NCBI GenBank assembly: GCA_012744435.1
Contig: JAAYCA010000048.1
Location: forward strand, 1-47,678
From: Bacteroidales bacterium
GTDB lineage: Bacteria; Bacteroidota; Bacteroidia; Bacteroidales; UBA932
Reading direction: 5' to 3'
DNA: 47,678 nt
In this document: positions 41,701 to 47,678 of the stretch, piece after piece
Position numbering within the stretch: position 1 is the stretch's first letter
Layout of the letters: every line of letters starts with the position of its first letter
Made by a program: the position numbers and the translations under genes
The notes under the pieces: generated by a model
Database searches by the model: none
Seen by the model: only the letters and a program-made list of their open reading frames with translations
Told to the model about the DNA's origin: nothing

Positions 41701-41802
41701 GATGGACGTCCGGGTCAGGGAGAAGACACCCAGGATCGCCAGGGCGATGAACAGCAGGGCGGTCGTCACGGGATGCTCGACCGCAGAACGGTAGATGCTC
41801 AT
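38713..41802 (-). CDS. RND-family efflux transporter, inner-membrane subunit
   Basis: A 1029-residue AcrB-type proton-driven pump. It begins MSIYRSAVEHPVTTALLFIALAILG, has twelve predicted membrane segments and two large periplasmic loops. Conserved features include the AIAIGMVVDDAIVVLENI region of segment 4 (about residues 390-407, carrying the proton-relay Asp pair) and GDFEDQQEMFGQMFVLIVLM before segment 8. It should work with the adjacent MFP and TolC-like genes. Substrates cannot be deduced. It overlaps both neighbours by 4 nt. Confidence 0.96.
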   Translation of the reverse strand: MSIYRSAVEHPVTTALLFIALAILGVFSLTRTSIAQFPEFDSNTIMVMSSYQGANAQDIETNLTKVLENALNGVEDLKELNSQSKENISLLTLTFNYGVDIEAATNSVRDKLDMVNQMLPDGVSMPTIFKFSASDMPIMMLSATAEESLAGLDKILDDKVSTPLARVNGVGTVSVSGAPGREIQVYCDPNRLQAYGLSISTIAAVISAENRNLPSGNIDIGSETYTLRVHQEFFDPSELLDIVVGAVNGRAVYLRDVATVTDGRQEREQESYTDGRRSARIIIQKQSGANTVNVIKGVKKQLAQIEKELPADVKITTIVDGSTEIINTIRTLIETILITFFVVMFVVFIFLGDWKSTVIIVLSIPLALLASLMYLFATGNTLNIISMSALAIAIGMVVDDAIVVLENISTHIARGEKPKEAAVHGTSEVGISVIASTLTMLCVFLPLTMINGMAGIMFAQLGWIVSIIMIVSTTAALTFVPMLCSRWLKRDRKHGKLYNAIFIPVNKAIDKVSRGYAHVIHWATKRRRVVILGFAGVFILSLVLLVPGLETEYFPRGDSESLSVTINLPMGTAQEVTRGVYEQVYADIVEAVPEIRVFNATFGQADTDNTFASMQSNGTHILSMNINIGTSSTRKRTAAEIADVLRGICASYPIIREARVSEGMGMGGASTVDIEVFGYDFEQTDRVAKQIQEILRQDPAFTQVNLSREEYTPELRMDFDRTKLALHGLNSTTAASAFSAAMSGTVASVYREDGEEYSIRVRYAPQFRTSVEDMENIAVSTPTGAIVKMKELGTVVEGLVPPTIERKDRSRLITVTGIVAMDAALSEGVAAANRAIAQTDLPGDVTTVVAGDFEDQQEMFGQMFVLIVLMILLVYMVMASQFESLMAPFVIMFSVPFALVGVLLGLRVCGLALGVMSIIGIIILIGIVVKNGIVLIDYTILCRERGMNIRDASTTAAKSRLRPILMTTLTTVLGMLPMAIGTGEGSEMWRALGVTVCWGLSVSTLITLVLIPTVYCSFTYRMERRKNKQ

Positions 41803-42830
41803 TGCCGGACCTCCACTTTATCCCCGGCCTTGAGGCTGGTATGACCGCCCGTCAGGACCTGTTCTCCCTCTTCCAGACCGGAAAGGATCTCGTAACTGGC
41901 GCCGACATGGCGTCCGACGGAAACCAATCGCAACTCGGCGGTGTTGTCGGGTTGCAGCACAAACACGTTGCGCTGCCCGGATCCCTGCTGCTTGAGCACG
42001 GCGGCATCCGGTACGACGATGCTCTCCCGGGCGCCGAAGTCCACGGTGGCGCGGGCGTACATGCCGGGACGCAGCTCACGGTCCGTATTCGCCACGCGCA
42101 CCTCCGCGTTGAACGTGTGTGTAGCAGCGTCCATCGTCGGATACAGCCGTACGATGCTGCCCGTGAAGGTCTTGCCCGGCAAAGCATCGGCCGTCAGGCT
42201 CACCTTGTCGCCGCGCTTCACCCGGGTATAGTCGGTCTCCGAGATGGGGATCAACAGCTTGACCGGGGTGATCTGCTGGACGGTGTAGATGGGCTGTCCC
42301 ATCGAGAAGAGGTCTCCGCGGTCATAGTTGCGGGCGGAGACGACGCCGCCCACCGGAGCGCGGAGGATCGTATTTTCGAGGAGGTTGTCGTAGCTGCTTT
42401 TGGACACCTTGAAGGCGAGTTCGAGCGCTTCGTAGTCCGACTGCGAAACGCCGCCCTCGGCGAGGAGCTGCTTTACGCGGGCAAGTTCCGTCTCATCATT
42501 GCGGAGCCGGAGTTCGGTCTGATCCAGCTGCACACGGTCCATCTCCGCGAGCACCTGGCCGGCGGAGACGAAATCACCGACTTCGACGTTGAGCTTCTGG
42601 ATACGCCCGCTGGCCAGCGGAGCGATGTTATTGACGGCATTGGCCTGGACCGTCGCGGAATACACGGCGTCCTGAGGCACCAGCTGCCGCGTGGCGGCGG
42701 TCACGGACACGACCGGCGCGGCATTGGGATCCGCCATCGGGAAAGCGGGAGCGGAGGCACTGTTGCGGGGTCCGCAGGAAACACATAACAGGGCGCACAG
42801 CGTGGCACCCATCATCATATTTTTATTCAT
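41799..42830 (-). CDS. Efflux periplasmic adaptor (HlyD/MFP family), lipoprotein
   Basis: A 343-residue membrane fusion protein. The signal peptide ends with a lipobox (LCVSC, Cys about residue 19), then comes the half-lipoyl start (NNIAPLASGRIQKLNVEVGDFVSAGQVLAEMD), a helical hairpin (about 95-150), the second lipoyl half (ILRAPVGGVVSARNYDRGD), a beta-barrel (RVKRGDKVSLTADALPGKTFTGSI) and a C-terminal domain. It links the pump to the outer-membrane channel. It overlaps the TolC gene by 8 nt and the RND gene by 4 nt. Confidence 0.95.
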   Translation of the reverse strand: MNKNMMMGATLCALLCVSCGPRNSASAPAFPMADPNAAPVVSVTAATRQLVPQDAVYSATVQANAVNNIAPLASGRIQKLNVEVGDFVSAGQVLAEMDRVQLDQTELRLRNDETELARVKQLLAEGGVSQSDYEALELAFKVSKSSYDNLLENTILRAPVGGVVSARNYDRGDLFSMGQPIYTVQQITPVKLLIPISETDYTRVKRGDKVSLTADALPGKTFTGSIVRLYPTMDAATHTFNAEVRVANTDRELRPGMYARATVDFGARESIVVPDAAVLKQQGSGQRNVFVLQPDNTAELRLVSVGRHVGASYEILSGLEEGEQVLTGGHTSLKAGDKVEVRQ

Positions 42831-44283
42831 TATCGTATGTTTTATTCAATTGTACATTGCCCTCGCCGTCGATGAAGTCGGCGCCCAGCGTCCCTTCGAG
42901 GCCGGCCTTCGCCACGACAAAGTTGTACACGGCCTGGGAAACGCCGAGCCGGGACTGCGTGAGTGCAAGCTGGGCGTCGTTGAGGTCGGTCAGCGTGCTG
43001 CGCCCGACATGATAGGACTTGGCTGCAATATCATAGGCTTTCTGGGCTGTCTCGGCGGCGCTCAGCGCGGAGCTGTAGCTCTTCATCGCCGTCTCCATCT
43101 GGTTGAGATACTGACGGATGGATATCTTGAGCTGGCGCTCGGTGTTGACCCGCTGGATCTCCAGTTCCTGCGCCTGCACCCGGGACTGCCGGACGGCATT
43201 CAGACGCTGGCCGCCGGAGAAGATCGGCACCGACAGCGACAGTCCCACGAAGGAATACGGGGACCAGTTGTATTCGCTGAACTTGTAGTCGTTGGCCATC
43301 GCGTTGATGCTGTAATTGAACGACAGCGCCAGCGACGGCAGGAAGGCGTACTGCTGGACCTTGATCGCGTCGGCGAGCTGTTCGGCCTGGATGGCCAGCT
43401 GACGCATCGTGGAGTTGTCCGCGAGCGAGAGCTCTTCGCTGGCCTGCAGGTCATAGAGCATGTGCTCCGCATAGTCGTCCAACGCGCCGGCCACGTCGAT
43501 GTTGCTGTCCAGGTCCACGCCCATCACGGCCTTGAGCTGCCACAAGGCGAGGATCATCGCGCTCTCGGCGTCGTACACGTTCGGAATGGCGTTGGAAAGC
43601 GTGGTCTTGGCACGGGTGAGTTCCAGTTCCGACGCACGCTGCACTTGGTAGCGCCGCTCGATCTGTTCATAATTCTCCAGGGCGTTTTCGTAGGCGGACT
43701 TGTAGACCTCGAAGGCCTCGCGTGCCAGCAGGCAGGAAAAAAAAGCCTGCTTGACCTGGTTCACCGTCTCGAGACGCGAGCTGCGCGCCTTCTCGACGGC
43801 AAGCTCCACGTCCTGGTCGGAAATGCGGAGATTCTGCCACAGCTGGGCGTTGACCAGCGGCATGCTGGCACTCACGCCCGCCGACCAGGTATTCCAGCGG
43901 CCCACTTCGAAGCCGTCATTCTTGCCGGAAGAACCTCCGCCGGCCGTCATATCGACTGCCGCCCCGGCGCCGTCGGCGTCACCGCCACCACCACCGAAGG
44001 CACTCATGTCGAAATCCATGTACATCACCTGTTTCTTGATGGTCCGCTGATAGGATCCCGATCCGCTGACCTGGGGAAACAGGGAAGCATAGGTACCCCT
44101 GCGGGCGTACCCGGTCCTCTCGATCTCCCGGTCCGCCACCTTGACGGACGCGTTCTCGCTCAGTGCGATTTTCAACGCATCCTGCAGGGACAGGAGCGTG
44201 GGCGCAGCCGTCGTGTCGGCCGCCTGTGCAAAGACAAGTACGGGGAGGAGAGAGGAGACTACTGACAATAATATCTTTCTCAT
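42823..44283 (-). CDS. TolC-family outer-membrane efflux protein
   Basis: A 486-residue outer-membrane channel with a signal peptide (MRKILLSVVSSLLPVLVFA) and two repeats of the helical TolC domain (LQDALKIALSENASVKVADREIE near 30, SRLGVSQAVYNFVVAKAGLEGTLG near 450). A glycine-rich loop (FGGGGGDADGAG, about residues 94-106, then TAGGGSSGKNDG) is inserted where strands cross the outer membrane and is unusually long. The start at 44283 follows a -7 element by 14 nt; the longer frame would read through the promoter. First gene of the efflux operon. Confidence 0.93.
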   Translation of the reverse strand: MRKILLSVVSSLLPVLVFAQAADTTAAPTLLSLQDALKIALSENASVKVADREIERTGYARRGTYASLFPQVSGSGSYQRTIKKQVMYMDFDMSAFGGGGGDADGAGAAVDMTAGGGSSGKNDGFEVGRWNTWSAGVSASMPLVNAQLWQNLRISDQDVELAVEKARSSRLETVNQVKQAFFSCLLAREAFEVYKSAYENALENYEQIERRYQVQRASELELTRAKTTLSNAIPNVYDAESAMILALWQLKAVMGVDLDSNIDVAGALDDYAEHMLYDLQASEELSLADNSTMRQLAIQAEQLADAIKVQQYAFLPSLALSFNYSINAMANDYKFSEYNWSPYSFVGLSLSVPIFSGGQRLNAVRQSRVQAQELEIQRVNTERQLKISIRQYLNQMETAMKSYSSALSAAETAQKAYDIAAKSYHVGRSTLTDLNDAQLALTQSRLGVSQAVYNFVVAKAGLEGTLGADFIDGEGNVQLNKTYDNE

Positions 44284-44297
44284 AATTAAAAATCCGG

Positions 44298-44305
44298 CAA
44301 AGATA
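44298..44305 (-). promoter_or_regulatory. -7 promoter element of the efflux operon
   Basis: Minus strand TATCTTTG followed by C, exact consensus, 14 nt before the ATG at 44283. It is divergent from the lgt promoter 14 bp away. Confidence 0.6.
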
Positions 44306-44319
44306 TGCAAATAATGTGC

Positions 44320-44327
44320 TATATTTG
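44320..44327 (+). promoter_or_regulatory. -7 promoter element of lgt
   Basis: TATATTTG, exact consensus, 12 nt before the ATG at 44340. The short divergent region shared with the efflux operon (56 bp) has no other visible element. Confidence 0.6.
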
Positions 44328-44339
44328 TCGCAAACGCAC

Positions 44340-45254
44340 ATGAATATGGAAAATCTTCTTTACGTGCATTGGCACGTCAACCCCATACTCCTTCGTCTCG
44401 GATCCCTGGAAGTCCGCTGGTACGGCCTGTTGTTCGTGTCGGGCTTTGTCATCGGCTGGTACCTTTTCAAGTGGTTTTTCACCCGCGAGAAAGTGGACAC
44501 CAAGCTGATGGACCCGCTGCTCTTCACCCTGTTGATCGCCACGATCGTGGGCGCCCGGCTCGGCCATTGCATTTTCTACCAACCGGACTATTACTTCGGA
44601 TCGTGGAAGGGTTTCTTCGAAATCTTCATGCCCTGGAAGGGCGGTCTCGCCAGCCACGGCGGCGCCATCGCCCTGCTGCTGGCGATGTGGTGGTTTGTCC
44701 ACCGTTACGGCAAGAAGAACGACTTCGATTTCCTCTGGATCCTGGACCGCCTGTGCATCGCGGTGGCCTTCGCCGGCTGCATGATCCGGCTGGGCAACCT
44801 CTTCAACTCGGAGATCTACGGCGACGTGACCACGCTCCCCTGGGGCTTCATCTTCGACCTGCGGGGCGAGACCGAGCCCAAGCATCCCACCCAGCTATAC
44901 GAAGCCCTTTCCTACTTGTTGCTGGGTCTGGTGATGGTCTGGGTCTATAAGAATAAACTGGACAAAGTCCACCGCGGCTTCTTCTTCGGCTTCTTCCTGG
45001 TAGGTTGTTTCGGAGCCCGCTTCCTGATCGAATTCATCAAGGAGCCGCAGGTCGAGTTCGAGCAGACGATGCTCCTGGACATGGGCCAGATCCTCTCGAT
45101 CCCCTTCGTCATCGCCGGGATCGCCCTGCTGGCCTATGCCGCCAAGGCGAAAAAACCGGCCGCGGTCGTCCACCCGCAGCCGGTCAAAAAAGAGCCGACG
45201 CACTTCGCGCACGGCGTAAACGCCCAAACTGACAAGCGGGAGCGCCGCTCCTAG
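44340..45254 (+). CDS. lgt: Prolipoprotein diacylglyceryl transferase
   Basis: A 304-residue inner-membrane enzyme that adds diacylglycerol to the lipobox cysteine of lipoproteins, such as the MFP and GldH-like proteins here. Seven membrane segments and family signatures are present: LEVRWYGLLFVSGFVIGW (about residues 24-41), WKGGLASHGGAIA with the essential His (about 105), CMIRLGNLFNSEIYG (about 150, Lgt signature) and HPTQLYEALSY (about 187). The C-terminal ~45 residues are a basic cytosolic tail. Start at 44340 (MNMENLL); the Met two codons later is an alternative. The final TAG shares the CTAG with the convergent gene's stop. Confidence 0.97.
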   Translation: MNMENLLYVHWHVNPILLRLGSLEVRWYGLLFVSGFVIGWYLFKWFFTREKVDTKLMDPLLFTLLIATIVGARLGHCIFYQPDYYFGSWKGFFEIFMPWKGGLASHGGAIALLLAMWWFVHRYGKKNDFDFLWILDRLCIAVAFAGCMIRLGNLFNSEIYGDVTTLPWGFIFDLRGETEPKHPTQLYEALSYLLLGLVMVWVYKNKLDKVHRGFFFGFFLVGCFGARFLIEFIKEPQVEFEQTMLLDMGQILSIPFVIAGIALLAYAAKAKKPAAVVHPQPVKKEPTHFAHGVNAQTDKRERRS

Positions 45255-46411
45255 TCCACAAAGACGTACCACTGATCCTCGCCGAAGAGCTGAAGCTGGT
45301 CGCCCTGCTGACGCAGGCCGAAAAGGTTTTTGCTCTCGGGAGCCGAGTTGTTGAAGAAAAGGATGACATTGTCGTGCTTGTCAAAAGCGACGCACAACAG
45401 ATCCGGGATGCCATAGGAGCCCTCGTCATCGACATGCCATACGCTGTTCTCTCCGCCTTCGCCCGGATCGATATCGGTCGTATCCACCCAGGTGGCCTCG
45501 ATCTTGCCGCCCCGGATCCAGACGATCACAACCATCGCCTCGCCGTCCTTGGGCTCGAATTCGAAGATCCCCACGCGGCCGTCCTCCTCGCGGAGATGGC
45601 CGATATACCGGGACTGTCTGAGCGTACGGCCATAACGGGTCTCCATCTGTTTTTCGAGCGTGGCGCCCATGGACTGCTCCTGCTCGCCCCATTTCCAGCG
45701 GCTGAACGGAGGGAAACGGTGGAACGCGGCAAACTCGGACTCCACCAGGAGGCCGATGACCTCGTACGCCTCATAGCCACGGAACATCTCCTGCTTGACG
45801 GCGCCCGGCACGGGCATCTCAAAGTACACGCCCTGCATCTCGTCGGCCCGCATCGGGTTGTAGCCCCAATTCGCCGTCTCGTCCTCCATGCGATCCTGCA
45901 CGAATCTCAGGGGAGCGTAATTGTGCTTGAAGAACATCCACCTCGGGCTTGTACGGTTATACTCCGGGAATTCCTGCTGGAGCACAAACAGCATGAAGTC
46001 CCCGCTGGGATAGACGTATTCCGGAAGACCATAGTGGGAATCCCAATAATAGCGGATGCCGCTGCGGTAGAACGCGGACGCCTTTACATACTGTTTCTCG
46101 CGGTCCCAGATGACTTCGGTCACGGCTTTGTTGTCCCGGAAGGCGTTCTCGGCGATACCCACCACCGGGAAGACCTCTTCCCCGACGCGCACGGCCGAGG
46201 GGAGGCGGACCGTGCCGGAATAACGGCCCCCCGCGCAAAGCTCCAGTTCCGAACCCTCGCTGACACGCTGGTAGCGGAAACCGTCGGCATCGGTGACATA
46301 CGTTTCGTCAGACTCATAACTGCCACGCACGGCCGCATCGTCCTGGGCGAAAACGGAAAACACGGCGGCGCACAGCACCACGGCGACAATCGGAAATTTA
46401 ATCTTCATCAT
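45251..46411 (-). CDS. Exported hypothetical protein with an LRR_5-like segment
   Basis: A 386-residue protein of unknown function. The N-terminus is a signal peptide (MMKIKFPIVAVVLCAAVFSVFA before QDD). Residues about 60-100 resemble one BspA-type leucine-rich repeat (VFPVVGIAENAFRDNKAVTEVIW). The rest is rich in Trp, Tyr and acidic residues, without motifs I recognise (SPRWMFFKHNYAPLRFVQDRM, SRWKWGEQEQSMGATLEKQM). It overlaps the upstream gene by 14 nt, so the two are co-expressed. The start at 46411 is chosen for the signal peptide; the Met at 46408 is equivalent. Likely periplasmic or surface located. Confidence 0.7.
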   Translation of the reverse strand: MMKIKFPIVAVVLCAAVFSVFAQDDAAVRGSYESDETYVTDADGFRYQRVSEGSELELCAGGRYSGTVRLPSAVRVGEEVFPVVGIAENAFRDNKAVTEVIWDREKQYVKASAFYRSGIRYYWDSHYGLPEYVYPSGDFMLFVLQQEFPEYNRTSPRWMFFKHNYAPLRFVQDRMEDETANWGYNPMRADEMQGVYFEMPVPGAVKQEMFRGYEAYEVIGLLVESEFAAFHRFPPFSRWKWGEQEQSMGATLEKQMETRYGRTLRQSRYIGHLREEDGRVGIFEFEPKDGEAMVVIVWIRGGKIEATWVDTTDIDPGEGGENSVWHVDDEGSYGIPDLLCVAFDKHDNVILFFNNSAPESKNLFGLRQQGDQLQLFGEDQWYVFVD

Positions 46412-47678
46412 ACATTGAACTTTCCATCTGTCCTTCTTCCTGAACACGCAGCCCGGACGGAATGGCATCCGTGCCGGACAGGCCGATCTCGTAGGACATC
46501 CCCTGCCCGCTGGCGGTAAACGAGCCCGTCACAGGGGTGTAATCATATTCAAAACCTTCGTCACCGGCCCACATGCGTTCGTGCCGGCGGAATTCAAACG
46601 TGCGCACATCATCCTCCCACTCTTTTTCGCTGAACGAGCCGGAATATCCCTCGTGCGGGGAATAATCCTCCCGGCTGACGCAAAGGACATGATACTTCCA
46701 GTCAGGCGTAAGGGAGATCTCATAAAAATACCGGTCATCTTTGCCTATGTAGCGGCCATGGTCCGTGAAATACGGAATCTCGGTCCGTCCGCCACGCTCA
46801 TCCAGGGCATAGATCGTCTGGTACTCGTAGAAGGTTTCGCCGGTCTCCACATCCTCCCAGCCGCCACCGCCGCCGGACTCGAATCCGTTCACGTCCTTGA
46901 AGCCGGGCAGCGCATCACTGAGGTCGGGTCCGCCATGCTGCAACGCATAGAAGATACCGGCCATCTTGACATCGCCGTTCTCCATCACGACGCAGGCCAC
47001 GGGATTGTAGTCCTGGCCGATCGTGCCGAGGAACACGCCCTTGCACAGGCCGTTGATCCCTTCGAAGACCTTGTCTCCGTCGGCCAGCACGATGGACTCT
47101 TCTTCGAAGCCGAAATATCCGAGCGGAGCGGCCGAACTGGTCAGGATGGGCTGGCCGGCCCGCAGGCTGACGCGGATGCCGAAGTCATTCCCCTCGGGAT
47201 CCTCACCGTAATCGAAGGACGCGAAACCCTTCAGCGGCTTGGGGATCGGGAGGGAAATGTCCAGGACGGAGCCGTCTGCAGGCACTTTCAAAGCTCCCGT
47301 GTCCGGGGTGATTCCGGGCGTATACAGGGTTGAGCGTCCTTCGTTGTCCGTACAGGCCACCAGGCTGTTCTCCCCGTGCCAATTGTTGAGGACCAGCACC
47401 GGCTTCCCCTCTTCACTGCGGTAGAACACCTCGCGATTGTCGTCCGTGACGTATTCTCCCTCCGCATCGACCGCGAGTGTCGCCATCGGATCGCGCGGAA
47501 CGACCAGGTACAATTCGCGTCCGAGACCGGCCACGACCTGTTCCGCCTCCACGATCTGCGGGAAAGTCTTGGTCAAGGACACATAGGAGGGGGAATTCTC
47601 GAACGACCCGAAAGAATCGTAGTAGCCCAGGAAAGCGACAGCCATCAGGTTGCCGTCCTCCCACTTGATCCCGCCGCC
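46398..47678 (-). CDS. Hypothetical protein, 5' end off the window
   Basis: The frame is open to the right edge, so the first visible ATG (47645) is not necessarily the start; 426 residues are seen. I recognise no domain. The protein is acidic and aromatic, with a glycine run before WEDVETGETFYEYQ (about residue 270 of the visible part) and segments resembling repeated beta-strands (VYNPVACVVMENGDVKMAGIF-like, YFTDHGRYIGKDDRYFYEISL). Its style and overlap with the following exported protein suggest a partner secreted or surface protein. Whether a signal peptide exists cannot be seen. Confidence 0.6.
   Translation of the reverse strand, partial: GGGIKWEDGNLMAVAFLGYYDSFGSFENSPSYVSLTKTFPQIVEAEQVVAGLGRELYLVVPRDPMATLAVDAEGEYVTDDNREVFYRSEEGKPVLVLNNWHGENSLVACTDNEGRSTLYTPGITPDTGALKVPADGSVLDISLPIPKPLKGFASFDYGEDPEGNDFGIRVSLRAGQPILTSSAAPLGYFGFEEESIVLADGDKVFEGINGLCKGVFLGTIGQDYNPVACVVMENGDVKMAGIFYALQHGGPDLSDALPGFKDVNGFESGGGGGWEDVETGETFYEYQTIYALDERGGRTEIPYFTDHGRYIGKDDRYFYEISLTPDWKYHVLCVSREDYSPHEGYSGSFSEKEWEDDVRTFEFRRHERMWAGDEGFEYDYTPVTGSFTASGQGMSYEIGLSGTDAIPSGLRVQEEGQMESSMYDED

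Noticed and set aside
1..47678. IS elements, prophage, integrase sites, CRISPR arrays, rRNA
   Set aside because: No transposase, integrase, phage or cas motifs, no regular spacer arrays and no rRNA-like sequence were found on either strand.

Overview
The window reads as GC-rich chromosome (roughly 60% GC by eye) from a member of the Bacteroidota, most likely an uncultured or gut-type Bacteroidales. Evidence: a recurring promoter -7 element of the TAnnTTTG type, almost no Shine-Dalgarno sites, an RnfBCDGEA operon preceded by rseC, GldH and RicT (PSP1) next to holB, a TolC-MFP-RND efflux operon ending in a PG0541-type PII-like gene, and porin-like beta-barrel proteins. There is no IS, prophage, rRNA or CRISPR. 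One tRNA (Arg, TCT) is present. Gene density is very high and no gap exceeds 200 bp.

Layout. 1-2492 (+): 3' half of uvrA and a nucleoside kinase. 4473-2523 (-): PfkB/adenosine kinase, a small Bacteroidota family gene and a small-multidrug-export-type membrane protein. 4516-6570 (+): a YbhN-like membrane protein and asnA, followed by a two-way terminator and tRNA-Arg. 6759-9543: a TonB-dependent receptor divergent from an AraC regulator, with repeated candidate operators between them. 12871-9559 (-): an NfnA-like/GltA-like flavoprotein pair and a YitT protein. 13861-12942 (-): two paralogous small beta-barrel proteins, one broken by a stop at codon 3. 23966-13895 (-): a likely long transcription unit of two LytM/M23 peptidases, a MerR regulator, a zinc-ribbon coiled-coil protein, dnaB, rseC and rnfBCDGEA. 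29120-24066 (-): alaS and a fused LptF/LptG-Fmt gene. 32126-29311 (-): a membrane polyferredoxin and a Tat-type Fe-S aldo/keto reductase. 37389-32211 (-): LOG, polyprenyl synthase, holB, ricT, gldH, trmB. 38364-37396: thioredoxin and a beta-barrel protein. 44283-38423 (-): a tripartite efflux operon. 44340-45254 (+): lgt. 47678-45251 (-): two hypothetical genes, the first cut by the window edge.

Themes. Redox energy metabolism is prominent: Nfn-like transhydrogenase subunits lie beside the Rnf ferredoxin:NAD complex, and a separate ferredoxin-rich operon feeds an Fe-S reductase. The rest is mainly housekeeping (replication, tRNA charging and modification, envelope assembly).

Most unusual: (1) two near-identical 108-bp, cloverleaf-like repeats sit in frame inside trmB, and a related palindromic element sits in frame inside gltA, which suggests a family of structured DNA that is tolerated inside proteins; (2) an inner-membrane LptF/G permease is fused in frame to a full-length methionyl-tRNA formyltransferase; (3) several -7 promoter elements lie only 5-7 nt upstream of start codons, suggesting leaderless mRNAs.
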